The notes beneath the pieces are model-generated. The model saw nothing but the letters and a program-made list of their open reading frames with translations. It was not told the origin of the DNA and ran no database searches. From Deltaproteobacteria bacterium (GTDB taxonomy: Bacteria > Desulfobacterota > Binatia > UBA12015): 52,497 nucleotides of DNA. The position numbers were made by a program, and so were the translations under genes. Numbering within the stretch: position 1 is the first letter of the stretch; every line of letters starts with the position of its first letter. Shown in pieces: positions 1 to 14,136 of the stretch. The stretch covers positions 1 through 52,497 of the forward strand of contig VGTK01000014.1 of NCBI GenBank assembly GCA_016874715.1, given 5' to 3'.

Positions 1-1463
<1,463 letters not shown>

Positions 1464-1578
1464 CGTCGCTGCGCTTACCACGGCAGCCGCGGGTGCTCCA
1501 CGGCCACGCACGGTGTCGGACGGAGCGCTCCGCTCGCTCGTCGGTCGTGACCGGCGAAGCCGGTGCGAAGGAGGAACG

Positions 1579-2784
<1,206 letters not shown>

Positions 2785-2813
2785 CTGCTTCTCTCCTGCG
2801 ACGTCGGCGCCCT

Positions 2814-3743
<930 letters not shown>

Positions 3744-3771
3744 GACGGAAGACCTCGCTTCCCTTCGAGCC

Positions 3772-5001
3772 TCACGACGCGAACACCCGTGCGAGAATCG
3801 CGAGGCCCTCGTCGATCTCGGCGTCGGTCACGACCAGCGGCGGCGCGATGCGCAGCACGCGATCGGCCGTGAGGTTGATCAGCAGCCCCTGATCGAGCGC
3901 GGCGGCGGCAACGGCCTTCGCGCGCTCGGGGTCCTTCAGCGCCACACCGAGCAGGAGGCCGAGGCCACGCACCTCATCGATCTGCTCCGGGTGCTTCGTC
4001 TGCAACGCTTCGAGCCCGGCGCGCAGCCGCGACGCTGCCGCGCGGGCACGGGGCAGCGTCTTGCCGTCGCTCAGCACCTCCAGCGTCGCGACCGCGGCCG
4101 CGTTGGTGAGGCAGTTGCCGCCGAAGGTGGAGCCGTGCGCGCCGAGGTCGAGCCCGGACGCCGCGCGCGCGTTGCACACCATCGCGCCGACCGGGATGCC
4201 GTTGCCGAGCGACTTCGCGAGCGTCATCACGTCCGGTACCGCTCCCATCTGCTCGTACGCCCACAGCGTGCCGGTCCGACCGCAGCCGGTCTGGATCTCG
4301 TCGGACATCAGCAGCAGGTCGTGCCGGTCGCAGATCGCGCGGAGCTCGGCGAGGTAGCCCGGCGGCGGTACGTTCACGCCGCCCTCGCCCTGTACGGGCT
4401 CGACGAGGATCGCGACCGTCTTCGGCCCGATCGCAGCTTCCATCGCCGCCGCGTCGCCGAACGGCACGTAGCGGAAGCCCGGCAGCGATGGCTCGAATCC
4501 ACGGCGGACCTTCTCCTGCCCGGTCGCGGCGATGGTCGCGAACGTGCGGCCGTGGAACGAGCCGAGGGCCGTGAGGACCTCGAAGCGTCCGCCGTGCGCG
4601 TGCCCGTAGCGGCGTGCCGCCTTCAGGGCGGCCTCGTTGGCCTCGGCGCCCGAGTTGCAGAGGAACACGCGCTCGCCGAACGAGAGCGCCGTCAGCAGCT
4701 CGGCGAGCCGTGCCTGTGGCGCGCTGTAGTGCAGGTTCGAGACGTGGACGAGCGTCGCCGCCTGGCGAGTGATGGCCTCGGTGACCGCCGGGTGAGCGTG
4801 GCCGAGGTTGGTGCAGAGGATGCTCGAGAAGAAGTCGAGCACGCGGCGTTCGCCGGTGTCCCAGAGGATCGCGCCCTCGCCACGCACGAAGGCGATCTCG
4901 GTGCGGCCGTAGACCTGCACCATGCGGCTCTTCGCGCTCGCGATGATGTCGTCGGCGCCCGGCGGTGGGCTGGCTCCAGCGGGGGCCGTGGCGGCGGTCA
5001 T
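3772..5001 (-). CDS. argD: Acetylornithine aminotransferase
   Basis: ArgD is a PLP enzyme of aminotransferase class III that converts N-acetylglutamate semialdehyde to N-acetylornithine. The 409-residue protein has the PLP-phosphate segment [13 protein letters not shown] (about 115-127), the aspartate motif [12 protein letters not shown] (233-244) and the Schiff-base lysine Lys263 in TLAKSLGNG. The ATG at 5001 is preceded by GGAAGGAG and overlaps the argB stop in an ATGA arrangement, which suggests translational coupling. Related succinylornithine or GABA aminotransferases are alternatives by family, but the argB neighbour makes ArgD the sound call. Confidence 0.94.
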   Translation of the reverse strand: MTAATAPAGASPPPGADDIIASAKSRMVQVYGRTEIAFVRGEGAILWDTGERRVLDFFSSILCTNLGHAHPAVTEAITRQAATLVHVSNLHYSAPQARLAELLTALSFGERVFLCNSGAEANEAALKAARRYGHAHGGRFEVLTALGSFHGRTFATIAATGQEKVRRGFEPSLPGFRYVPFGDAAAMEAAIGPKTVAILVEPVQGEGGVNVPPPGYLAELRAICDRHDLLLMSDEIQTGCGRTGTLWAYEQMGAVPDVMTLAKSLGNGIPVGAMVCNARAASGLDLGAHGSTFGGNCLTNAAAVATLEVLSDGKTLPRARAAASRLRAGLEALQTKHPEQIDEVRGLGLLLGVALKDPERAKAVAAAALDQGLLINLTADRVLRIAPPLVVTDAEIDEGLAILARVFAS

Positions 5002-5912
5002 GGCTGGCTCCTTCCGTCGGGGGCGCGCTTCGTACCGTCGTCCTCCAGGGTGACGTCGCGGCGAAACTCCGTTCCGACCCCCTCGTCGGTGAACAGCTCG
5101 AGCAGCACCGCGTGCCTGACGCGGCCATCGATGACGTGCACCTTCTGCACGCCGCCGCGTAGCGCGTCGAGCGAGCACTCGATCTTCGGGATCATGCCCG
5201 TCATCGCGACGCCGTCGTCGATCAGCTTCTGCGCATGGGTGGACGAGAGAGTGCGGATCAGCCGGCCGTTCGCGTCCTTGACGCCCTCGACGTCGGTGAG
5301 GAGCAGCAGCTTCTCGGCGCGCAGCGCCTCGGCGATCTCGCCCGCCGCGATGTCCGCGTTGATGTTGAGGCTCTCGCCCTCGGGACCGGCGGCGACCGGC
5401 GCGATCACCGGGATGAAGTCCTGCTGCTGCAGCGCGCGGACGAGCTCGGGATTGACCCCGACCACCTCGCCGACCTGTCCGAGGTCGCCGTTGTCGGTCG
5501 CGGCGCGGCGCGCGACGATGAGGCTGCCGTCCTTGCCGGAGAAGCCGACCGCCTTCCCGCCGGCCAGGGTGATCATCGCGACGATCTCGCCGTTGATCTG
5601 GCCGGCGAGGACCATCTCCACGACCTTCATCGTCGCGGGGTCCGTCACGCGCATGCCGCGGACGAACGTCGAGCTGATGTTCAGCTCCGACAGCATGCGA
5701 TCGATCTGCGGTCCGCCGCCGTGCACCACCACCGGGTGAATCCCGACGTACTTCAGGAGCACGATGTCGCGCGCGAACGCCTGCTTGAGCGCATCGTCGG
5801 TCATCGCGTGGCCGCCGTACTTGATGACGACGGTCTTGCCTGCGAAGCGCCTGATGTAGGGCAGGGCCTCGAGGAGCACTTCGGCCTGATCGATCCGCTT
5901 CGCGGGCGCCAC
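4998..5912 (-). CDS. argB: Acetylglutamate kinase
   Basis: ArgB phosphorylates N-acetylglutamate in the committed part of arginine synthesis. With the GTG start at 5912 the protein is 304 residues, the usual size. It shows the phosphate-binding motif [10 protein letters not shown] around residue 31, [37 protein letters not shown] and GGMIPK-like [14 protein letters not shown]. The start is uncertain: the frame is open to a GTG at 6038, but no clear ribosome site precedes either codon, and the longer form would leave only 20 bp to the divergent M20 gene. It heads the arg cluster; argC, argJ and argE are not in the window. Confidence 0.93.
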   Translation of the reverse strand: MAPAKRIDQAEVLLEALPYIRRFAGKTVVIKYGGHAMTDDALKQAFARDIVLLKYVGIHPVVVHGGGPQIDRMLSELNISSTFVRGMRVTDPATMKVVEMVLAGQINGEIVAMITLAGGKAVGFSGKDGSLIVARRAATDNGDLGQVGEVVGVNPELVRALQQQDFIPVIAPVAAGPEGESLNINADIAAGEIAEALRAEKLLLLTDVEGVKDANGRLIRTLSSTHAQKLIDDGVAMTGMIPKIECSLDALRGGVQKVHVIDGRVRHAVLLELFTDEGVGTEFRRDVTLEDDGTKRAPDGRSQP

Positions 5913-6058
5913 GACGCGCGGATACGGAACCGTGCGCCGGAACGCAACTTTCTGGGTGCCGGTACCCACGTGCGTCGAAAGCGCCGCGTCCCTCGCCGGT
6001 GCCTCCGGGCGCGGCGCGGGTGGTTGCCGCCCGTCCACGATCGGAGGATGATCCGCCG
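5913..6058. promoter_or_regulatory. Divergent intergenic region argB / M20 amidohydrolase
   Basis: This 146 bp gap should hold the promoters of the arg cluster and of the amidohydrolase. At 6042-6058 there is a 17-bp near-palindrome (CGGAGGAT-G-ATCCGCCG, one mismatch) that contains the ribosome site GGAGGA of the plus-strand gene and ends directly before its ATG. I see no convincing -35/-10 pair. If argB begins at the upstream GTG (6038) most of this gap is coding. Confidence 0.35.
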
Positions 6059-7282
6059 ATGACGCCGCCGATGCTCGAGCTGCTCGAGGAAGCCCGCCAG
6101 CACCTGCCCACGGCGACCGCGCTCCGTCGTCGGCTGCACCAGCACCCCGAGCTCGGTCTCGAGCTGCCGCGCACGCAGCAGGCGATCCTCGAGGCGCTCG
6201 ACGGGTTGGGGCTCGCGATCGAAGTCGGACGGCAGACGACGTCGGTGCTCGCGACGCTCGAAGGCGGGCGCCCCGGACCGACGATCCTGCTGCGTGGCGA
6301 CATGGACGCGCTGCCGCTCAACGAGGACACTGGCCTCGACTACGCGTCGCGCGAGGCGGGCAAGATGCACGCCTGCGGGCACGATGCGCACGTCGCCATG
6401 CTCGCCGGCGCGGCACGCCTGCTCTGCGCGAAGCGCGCCGAGCTGCCGGGCCGCGTGCTGTTCATGTTCCAGCCGGGCGAGGAGGGCCACTTCGGTGCGC
6501 GCGTGATGCTCGACGAGGGGCTGCTCGACGGCGAGCATCCGCCCACCGCGGCGTTCGCGATTCACGCAGCACCGAACCTCCCGGCAGGGGCGATCGCTAC
6601 CCGACCGAGCGCGCTGCTGGCGTCGAACGACGACTTCCAGATCCACGTTCGGGGCCGCGGCGGACACGCGTCGATGCCGCACGACGCGCTCGACCCGATC
6701 CCGGTCGCGTGCGAGATCGTGCAGGCGCTGCAGACGTACGTCACGCGCCGCGTGAACGCGTTCGAGCCGGCGGTGATCACCGTTGCCTACATCCGCGGCG
6801 GCACGACCTTCAACGTGATCCCCGAGGTGGCGACGATGCGCGGCACCATCCGCACCGTGTCCGAGCGCACGCGCAAGCAGGTGGTCGGCGACATGCGCGG
6901 CCTGGTCGAGGGCATCGCGCGCGCCCACGGCGCCGAGGCCGAGATCGAGCTCTGGAAAGGCTACCCGGTGACGGCGAACGACGGCGACTTCGCGCGCTTC
7001 ACGCTCGGCGTCGCGCGCGACCTGCTCGGCGAGCGGCGTGCGCTCGAGATGCCCAACGCGTTCATGGGCGCCGAGGACTTCTCCTACGTGCTCGAGCGGC
7101 TGCCCGGCGCGATGGTGTTTCTCGGCGTGCGTCCCGACGGCGTCCGGCACCCCGCCCCGAATCACTCGAACCGGATGATGCTCAACGAGGACGCCATGGC
7201 CACGGGGATCGCGATGCACGCGGCCATCGCGACCACGTGGCTCGAGCGGGCCGTGGCGCAGGCCCCGGCCGGCTTGCGCTGA
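6059..7282 (+). CDS. M20 family metallo-amidohydrolase (amidohydrolase/hippurate-hydrolase type)
   Basis: A 407-residue zinc peptidase-family enzyme that would cleave an N-acyl group from an amino acid. Metal and catalytic motifs are clear: RGDMDALP (79-86), HACGHDAH (104-111) and PGEEG (139-143), followed by the dimerisation lobe with [10 protein letters not shown] and the late [19 protein letters not shown]. These are marks of the M20D group (hippurate hydrolase, indole-acetyl-amino acid hydrolase, acetyl-aminopimelate deacetylase). The ATG at 6059 has GGAGGA ten bases upstream. It is divergent from argB, so a role in N-acetylornithine deacetylation is conceivable, but ArgE proper belongs to another M20 branch. 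Confidence 0.9.
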   Translation: MTPPMLELLEEARQHLPTATALRRRLHQHPELGLELPRTQQAILEALDGLGLAIEVGRQTTSVLATLEGGRPGPTILLRGDMDALPLNEDTGLDYASREAGKMHACGHDAHVAMLAGAARLLCAKRAELPGRVLFMFQPGEEGHFGARVMLDEGLLDGEHPPTAAFAIHAAPNLPAGAIATRPSALLASNDDFQIHVRGRGGHASMPHDALDPIPVACEIVQALQTYVTRRVNAFEPAVITVAYIRGGTTFNVIPEVATMRGTIRTVSERTRKQVVGDMRGLVEGIARAHGAEAEIELWKGYPVTANDGDFARFTLGVARDLLGERRALEMPNAFMGAEDFSYVLERLPGAMVFLGVRPDGVRHPAPNHSNRMMLNEDAMATGIAMHAAIATTWLERAVAQAPAGLR

Positions 7283-7289
7283 TCCGCGC

Positions 7290-7496
7290 TCAGGACCTGC
7301 GTTCGCCGAAGAGGATCAGGCCGAGTCCGAACACGACGATGATGCCGGCGGCGCCGGCGAGCCGCGGAACCAGCGCCCGCGGGTTCCGGTCCGGTGCCAC
7401 GTACGCGACGATCCAGGACCCGGCGAACCCCAGCACCAGCAGCAGGAGTGCCGCGATCAGAAGCGTGCTGCCCTCGGGCGTCGACGACCTCGTCAC
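7290..7496 (-). CDS. Small two-helix membrane protein, unknown function
   Basis: A 68-residue protein beginning with GTG. It has two hydrophobic stretches, about residues 10-33 (STLLIAALLLLVLGFAGSWI) and 45-63 (LAGAAGIIVVFGLGLILF), separated by a polar Pro/Arg-rich turn, and ends in GERRS. The pattern fits a two-pass inner-membrane protein. It lies 7 bp from the stop of the convergent amidohydrolase and has no obvious ribosome site, so the exact start is open. I do not recognise the family. Confidence 0.55.
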   Translation of the reverse strand: MTRSSTPEGSTLLIAALLLLVLGFAGSWIVAYVAPDRNPRALVPRLAGAAGIIVVFGLGLILFGERRS

Positions 7497-7645
7497 GGGC
7501 TACGTGGAAGATGACGGCTCGGGGATGTCAACCGCCGGAGTGCCTTGCGGCACCGCGGCCGGCGAAGGCGATCGCGTTCGGCGAGCGCCGCGTGCGGTTC
7601 CCCGCGGGCACCGTCCGGCCGGGCCGTCGGGCGGCGCCTCCCGGG

Positions 7646-9048
<1,403 letters not shown>

Positions 9049-9052
<4 letters not shown>

Positions 9053-9636
9053 GCGTTTCTCTCCGGAGCTCCGATCTCCTCGATCACGAGCTGGTCGTTC
9101 GTGTAGATGCAGATGTCGGCGGCGATGCGCATCGCCGCCTCGGCCACGGCGCGTGCGTCGAGCGTGGTGTGCGCGAGCAGCGCCCGCGCCGCGGCGAGTG
9201 CGAAGTTGCCCCCCGAGCCGATGGCGATGGTCGCGTCGCCGTTGGGCAGGGGGTCGGGCTCGATGACGTCGCCGGTGCCGGACAGAACCAGGACGTGCTC
9301 CGCGTCCACCGCCAGGAGCATCGCCTCCAGGCGGCGCAGCGCGCGGTCCGTGCGCCAGTCCTTGGCGAGCTCGACCGCCGCGCGCCGCAGCTGGCCGCGG
9401 TACTCCTCGAGCTTCTGCTCGAAGCGCTCGAAGAGCGTGAAGGCGTCGGCCGAGGCGCCGGCGAAGCCGGCCACCACCTGGTCACGGTGCAGGCGGCGGA
9501 CCTTCCGCGCACCGTGCTTCATGACCGTCGAGCCCACGCTCACCTGGCCGTCGCCCACGATGCAGACGTGCCCGCTGCGCTTCACGGCGAGGATGGTGGT
9601 GGCGTGGATGGCGGGTCGCGTCGGCCTCTCCTCCAC
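9049..9636 (-). CDS. hslV: ATP-dependent protease peptidase subunit HslV (ClpQ)
   Basis: HslV is the proteasome-like threonine peptidase of the HslUV complex. Motifs include [41 protein letters not shown] (read in parts) and [10 protein letters not shown]. The nucleophilic Thr is not directly after the start codon: the sequence reads [11 protein letters not shown], so a propeptide of about 12 residues must be removed to expose TTILAV. I chose GTG 9636 for 195 residues; the frame is open to a TTG at 9666. It lies 76 bp after xerC, and a run of Cs is found in that gap. Confidence 0.94.
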
Positions 9637-9712
9637 GATCCCGTCTCTACGGTTCGGCGCGAGCAATGTCGATGGCCGCCGGCGAGCGCGCCCCCCCCCG
9701 CACCGCGGGCGC

Positions 9713-10630
9713 TCACGCCCTCGGGTGGAACCTCCGGTACTCCCGATGCAGCTGCTTGAGGCTCACGTGCGTGTAGCGCTGCGTGGTAGATAGGCTCGCG
9801 TGACCGAGCAGCTCCTGGATCGACCTCAGGTCGGCGCCGTCGTCGAGCAGGTGCGTGGCGCAGCTGTGGCGCAGTGCGTGCGGGTTCACCTCGGCCACGC
9901 CGGCGTCGCGCATCGCGCGCGCGACGATGCGCCCGACGCTGCGCACGTCGAGCCGCGTCCCGCGGGAGCCGAGGAAGACCGCCGACCGGCCGGCCGCCGC
10001 GGCGCCGCTCAGGCTCGCGAGCACCTGCAGCGCCGAGCGGGCGGCGCTGGTGAGCGGGACGATGCGATCCTTGCCGCCCTTTCCGGATCGTACGTGCAGC
10101 TGCCGCTGGCCGGAGGAGACGTCCCGCCAGTCGAGCCCCACCACCTCGCTCGCGCGGAGCCCGCTGCCGTAGAGGACCTCGAGCAGCGCCGCGTCACGCG
10201 CGGCCCGCCGATCGGGGATCGAGCGCTCGCTCAGCACGCGCTGCAGCTCGCCCTCGGCGACGTAGCGGGGCAGGGTGCGGCGGAAGCGCGGCGTCCGCAG
10301 CGCGGCGGCGGGGTTCGCGGCGATGGTGCCGGCTCGCTTGAGCTGCGCGAAGAACGATCGCAGCACCGCGATGGTCCGCCCCAGCGAGCGCCGGCGGACG
10401 TCGGCGCCGCGCTCGGCGAGGAAGCGCCGCAGCCGGTCGATGTCGACGTGATCCCACCCGACCGGTGCGCCCCCGAGAAAGACCACGAGACGGTCGAGCT
10501 CGGTCCCGTAGGCGCGCAGCGTGTGTCGCGATGCGCGCCGCTCGACGCGCAGGTGCTCGAGGTAGGCGAGCACTCCCGGGTCTTCGCCGGGCCGCAGCCC
10601 TCCGGGATCCACCTCCGCACCTTCCCGCAC
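9713..10630 (-). CDS. xerC: Tyrosine recombinase XerC
   Basis: A 305-residue tyrosine recombinase that would resolve chromosome dimers at dif with a XerD partner. The N-terminal SAM-like core-binding domain includes [21 protein letters not shown]. The catalytic domain has the first Arg in GSGLRASEV, the Lys hairpin [33 protein letters not shown] and the tyrosine in [10 protein letters not shown]. The GTG at 10630 is preceded by AGGAG at good spacing. The order xerC-hslV-hslU matches the codV-clpQ-clpY layout known from Bacillus, which supports XerC rather than a phage or integron integrase. Confidence 0.92.
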   Translation of the reverse strand: MREGAEVDPGGLRPGEDPGVLAYLEHLRVERRASRHTLRAYGTELDRLVVFLGGAPVGWDHVDIDRLRRFLAERGADVRRRSLGRTIAVLRSFFAQLKRAGTIAANPAAALRTPRFRRTLPRYVAEGELQRVLSERSIPDRRAARDAALLEVLYGSGLRASEVVGLDWRDVSSGQRQLHVRSGKGGKDRIVPLTSAARSALQVLASLSGAAAAGRSAVFLGSRGTRLDVRSVGRIVARAMRDAGVAEVNPHALRHSCATHLLDDGADLRSIQELLGHASLSTTQRYTHVSLKQLHREYRRFHPRA

Positions 10631-10705
10631 GCACCGCTCCTGACCCCGGCCGTCGCCGGTGGGTCGCCTGTATCGACCGGACGCCCTGTGCTACCACCGG
10701 ACGCC

Positions 10706-11011
10706 ATGGTGACGCCAACGGTCGCGCCGCGCTGCCACCGCTGCGGAGCGCCGCTCGCCCCGAAGAGCCCGTCCCGGCGCGCCGCGTGCGCGGGCTGCGG
10801 TGCCGACGTCCGGGTGTGCCTGAACTGCCGCTTCCACGCCCCGGGTATGCACCACGACTGCCGCGAGCCCGCGGCGGAACGGGTGGCGGACAAGGAGCGG
10901 GCGAACTTCTGCGAGTTCTTCGCGTTGGCGCCGGGCAGCACGTCGCTGCGCGGCGGAGAGGAAGGTGCCGGTGCCCGTGCCCAGCTCGAAGCGCTGTTCC
11001 GCAGGCCCTGA
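10706..11011 (+). CDS. Small zinc-ribbon protein, unknown function
   Basis: A 101-residue protein with two likely zinc sites: CHRCGAPL then CAGCGADVRVCLNC, followed by HAPGMHHDCREP and NFCEFF. The CxxC pairs and the CREP-like segment recur in small uncharacterised proteins of Deltaproteobacteria, but I cannot name a family with confidence. The ATG at 10706 lies 75 bp from the divergent xerC start. Its end overlaps the next gene by 47 bp, so it leads an operon with a lipoprotein, an AsmA-like protein and a DUF4911-like protein. Confidence 0.75.
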   Translation: MVTPTVAPRCHRCGAPLAPKSPSRRAACAGCGADVRVCLNCRFHAPGMHHDCREPAAERVADKERANFCEFFALAPGSTSLRGGEEGAGARAQLEALFRRP

Positions 11012-11408
11012 GCGCCGTGCGGTCGTGGCGGCGCTCGCGCTGCTCGCGGTGGTCTCGGGCTGCACGTCCGACGATCCGGCGCGCGCCGCGGCCGAGCGCT
11101 TCGTCGACCGATACTACGTGGAGATCGACCTCACCGGCGCACGCGACGAGGCCGCCGGCCTTGCGCGTGCCAAGGTCGAGCGCGAGATGAAGCTGCTGGA
11201 GGGCATCACCCCGCCCGAGGATTCGGCGCGCCCGCGGGTCCACTACCGGTTTCTCGAGCAGCAGGAGCCGGGTCGTGACCGGCGCGGCTTCGTCTACGAG
11301 CTGACGATCAGCTTCGAGCGCGGCGACCAGCTGCAGCGCCGTGCGCTGGTCACCGTCGGCCAGGACGACGGTGCCTGGCGTGCGGTCAACTTCCAGGAGC
11401 TGGATTGA
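10965..11408 (+). CDS. Predicted lipoprotein, unknown function
   Basis: A 147-residue exported lipoprotein. A basic N-region is followed by a hydrophobic stretch and the lipobox VVSGC, placing the lipidated Cys at about residue 33. The mature part is acidic/basic mixed (RFVDRYYVEIDL, YRFLEQQEPGRDRRGFVYELTISFERGDQLQRRAL) and ends NFQELD, as in small proteins of the NTF2-like or DUF4878 sort, which is only a guess. Start is GTG 10965 or GTG 10971, both just after GGAGAGGAAG. It overlaps the zinc-ribbon gene by 47 bp and the AsmA-like gene by 4 bp. Confidence 0.75.
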   Translation: MPVPVPSSKRCSAGPERRAVVAALALLAVVSGCTSDDPARAAAERFVDRYYVEIDLTGARDEAAGLARAKVEREMKLLEGITPPEDSARPRVHYRFLEQQEPGRDRRGFVYELTISFERGDQLQRRALVTVGQDDGAWRAVNFQELD

Positions 11409-13780
11409 CGTCCGGCTCGGCGCCACCGACCGGGAAGCACGAACCGGAAGAGGTGTTTCGCCCGACGTCCGCAGCGACGTCGCCGGCCCGGAACGACGAA
11501 ACTCCGGGACGGTCCCGTCTGACCCTGCGCGCACGGCGCGGGTTGCGCGGTCTCGCGCTCGGCTGCGCGGTGCTCGGCGTGGGGCTGCTCGTGGTCGGGA
11601 CGGTCGTTCTGGTGCGCGTACGCGGCGTGCTCTCGGGGCGCAGCGAGGAGCTCGTCGCGGCCGTCGGCCGGGCGGTGGGCCTGCCCATCGCCGCGGATCG
11701 CGCGGAGGTGTCCTGGTGGCCGCCTGGCGTCACGGCACACGACGTCGAGATCCCCGATCGATCGCCGTACGGTCCGGGCGACCTCGCGCGCGTCGACGAG
11801 GCACGCATCCGGGTCGCGCTGATGCCCTTGATGCGCGGAGAGATCGTCGTCACCGAGGTTCGCCTCGTGGCGCCCGTGCTGTTCGTGGTCCGCGGCGTCG
11901 ACGGCGGCTGGAACCTCGGTACGACGCCGGCACGCGAAGCCGCCGCGCGCTCGGGCGACGCCAGCCCTGCCGGCGCGACGCCGGCGATCGTCATCGACTC
12001 CGTTCGCGTTCGCAACGCGCGGCTGGTCTACCGCGATCGCGCGATCCCCGGGCTGGGCGAGCTCGAGATCAAGTCCGGCGACGCGCTGCTGCGGCGTCGC
12101 GGCGACCTGTACCGGGCGACGTTCAACGCGCAAGCGCTGGGTGGCGACGACGACAACGTGGAGGGTACGATGGTCGTCCCGAGCGGCGACGCGCCCGGCG
12201 ACGTCAAGCTGCACCTGCGCGCCACCGGGCTCGGCGGCGCGCGGCTGCCCGAGGTGGCGGCTCTCCTGCGCGGTGCGATGCCCTTCGGCATCGCGCTAGA
12301 CGGCCCGGTCGACGCGACGCTGGATGCGACGCTGCCGCGCAACTGGCCACCGGGGAGCGCGACGGGACGCATGGTGCTCGACGCCGGCGCGGCGGGCTTG
12401 CGTGCAGCGGGCGGCTGGGTCGCGAAGCCCGCGGGCCGGCCGCTGAACGCCGATCTCGAGCTCCGTGCCGGCACCTTCGGCCTGGCGGTCGATCGCGCCT
12501 CGCTCGCGAGTGGGGATCTGCACGTGGTCGCCAGCCCGGCCGAGCCGAGGGACGCCGCGCCCGATGCGGGGCAGGGGCCGCTGCTGCTCTCGCTCGACGG
12601 GATCGATGCCGAGCGTCTCGCTGCGTGGGTGCCCGCGCTGGCGAATCTTCGTCCGCGCGGCGCGCTCTCCCTCGAGGGAAGGGTGACGCCGACCGGCGAC
12701 GGGGTCGCGACGGACCTGCACGCCGCGACGAGCCAGCTTGCGCTCGACCAGCCCGGGCGTGCGGTGACCGTGGCGAGTGCCAGCGTCGATCTCTCGATCG
12801 CGCCGGGAACGAAGGGTGTCCTCGGTGCTCTGCGCATGGCCGAGCTGAAGAGTACCGAGGGCAGCATCGCGACCCTGTCGGCGAGCGTCGGTGGCGGCAT
12901 GGCGCAGCCGCTCGACGTGGCCATGAACGGGGCGCGTCTCGCGCGCAACGGCGTCGTGCTCGACAGCGTCGGGATCGATCTGGTGGTGCGCGACGGCGAC
13001 ACCGAGATCCGGGGCTTGCGGCTCGGCGGCCTCGGCGGGAGCATGACCGCCCGGGGCCGCGTCCTGCGGGACCGGGACGGGGTGTACGCCGCCGCGCTGC
13101 AACCCGAGTGGAGCGGCGTCGACCTGTCGCGTCTGCTCGCGCTCGTCGGCGGCACGGAAGGGGCGCAGGGCATCTTCTCGGGCCAGGCCAGCCTGGAGAC
13201 CAGCGCCCCGTCGATGGATGCCGCGCTCGACAACCTGAACGGCACCTTCGCGGCACAGCTCGGCGACGGCGTGCTACCCGGGGTGAACGTCGCGCGCCTC
13301 ACGCTCGCGAACCTCGACGGCATCCCGAAGCTCGAGGAGGTGGCCCTCGGGCGCGCACGCGAGCGCTTGCCGGAGCTGCTCGCGCCGACGAGCACCATCA
13401 GCCTTCTCCGCGTGGGGGGCACGGTGAACGAGGGCCGCATCCAGATCGGCGAGCTGCGTCTCGACGCGGGAATCTACGCGCTCGAGGCCCGCGGCCGTCT
13501 CGCGTTCGACGGCGAGACCGACCTCGAGGGGACGTTGAGCCTCACCGAGGATGCGAGCCGGAAGCTGCTTTCCGGCTCCAGCGGTGGCGTCCTGCAGGCG
13601 CTCGCCGGCAGTGACGAGCAGGTGCGCATCCCGATCGCGGTGCGCGGCCGCTATCCGGATCTGCACAGCGCGCCGTCGAGCGAGTTCCTCGCCGACGCGG
13701 CGGCGCGCGCGATCCGGCTGCCCGGGAAGGAGCGGGCGGTGGGTTTTCTGCGCCGGCTGCTGGGCGGCGGTGAAGACTGA
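11405..13780 (+). CDS. AsmA-family protein, inner-membrane anchored periplasmic
   Basis: A 791-residue protein with one N-terminal membrane helix (about residues 47-70, LALGCAVLGVGLLVVGTVVL) and a long beta-rich periplasmic part. The start of that part, GLPIAADRAEVSWWPPGVTAHDVEI, and the later GGSMTARGRVLRDRDG and NEGRIQIGELRLDAGIYALEARGRL are typical of AsmA/TamB-like bridge proteins thought to move phospholipid or help outer-membrane assembly. The TTG at 11405 overlaps the lipoprotein stop by 4 bp; a GTG at 11452 is an alternative. The final codons overlap the next gene. Confidence 0.85.
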   Translation: MTSGSAPPTGKHEPEEVFRPTSAATSPARNDETPGRSRLTLRARRGLRGLALGCAVLGVGLLVVGTVVLVRVRGVLSGRSEELVAAVGRAVGLPIAADRAEVSWWPPGVTAHDVEIPDRSPYGPGDLARVDEARIRVALMPLMRGEIVVTEVRLVAPVLFVVRGVDGGWNLGTTPAREAAARSGDASPAGATPAIVIDSVRVRNARLVYRDRAIPGLGELEIKSGDALLRRRGDLYRATFNAQALGGDDDNVEGTMVVPSGDAPGDVKLHLRATGLGGARLPEVAALLRGAMPFGIALDGPVDATLDATLPRNWPPGSATGRMVLDAGAAGLRAAGGWVAKPAGRPLNADLELRAGTFGLAVDRASLASGDLHVVASPAEPRDAAPDAGQGPLLLSLDGIDAERLAAWVPALANLRPRGALSLEGRVTPTGDGVATDLHAATSQLALDQPGRAVTVASASVDLSIAPGTKGVLGALRMAELKSTEGSIATLSASVGGGMAQPLDVAMNGARLARNGVVLDSVGIDLVVRDGDTEIRGLRLGGLGGSMTARGRVLRDRDGVYAAALQPEWSGVDLSRLLALVGGTEGAQGIFSGQASLETSAPSMDAALDNLNGTFAAQLGDGVLPGVNVARLTLANLDGIPKLEEVALGRARERLPELLAPTSTISLLRVGGTVNEGRIQIGELRLDAGIYALEARGRLAFDGETDLEGTLSLTEDASRKLLSGSSGGVLQALAGSDEQVRIPIAVRGRYPDLHSAPSSEFLADAAARAIRLPGKERAVGFLRRLLGGGED

Positions 13781-14123
13781 CTCTCGGCCGGGCCCGGCCC
13801 CGGTCGCGGGCGAGTGGCACCTGCTGCGCGACGCGGAGCTGTGGGCGCGCGTGATCCGCGTCGCGCGCGAAGACATCGCCTACTTCAAGTGCCTCTTCGA
13901 GTCCTACGAAGGGGTCGCGCTGATCCGCTCCGTGGAGTCGCAGGACGATGGCACGGTCGTCATCGCGATTCTCGCCACCGGCGACTTCCGCGACGAGACG
14001 GACGCCATCCTCGCCGACGTCGCGGAGCGTGGTGCGCCGGCCTTCACCGGGGCGCCCTTGCCCGCGGCCTGCACCGAGGACTGGTTTCTCGCGACCTGGG
14101 CGCGTGAAGCCGGCGACGCGTGA
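13770..14123 (+). CDS. DUF4911-like small protein
   Basis: A 117-residue protein. The core (RVAREDIAYFKCLFESYEGVALIRSVES, read in parts, then GTVVIAILATGDFRDETDAILADVAER) resembles DUF4911, a small alpha/beta family seen in Deltaproteobacteria with no known function; the assignment is from memory. The GTG at 13770 lies inside the end of the AsmA-like gene (11 bp overlap), which points to coupled translation. The product has no signal or membrane segment and ends in WATWAREAGDA-like sequence. It is the last gene of the operon that begins at 10706. Confidence 0.72.
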   Translation: MKTDSRPGPAPVAGEWHLLRDAELWARVIRVAREDIAYFKCLFESYEGVALIRSVESQDDGTVVIAILATGDFRDETDAILADVAERGAPAFTGAPLPAACTEDWFLATWAREAGDA

Positions 14124-14136
14124 CCGTCGGCCGGGC

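Noticed and set aside
9687..9712. Run of Cs in the hslV-xerC gap as a phase-variable tract
   Set aside because: It is short and intergenic, with no sign it alters a reading frame or promoter.
11341..13614. Plus-strand frame of 757 codons overlapping the AsmA-like gene
   Set aside because: Same strand but another frame; strongly Arg-rich, while the overlapping frame gives a coherent AsmA protein.
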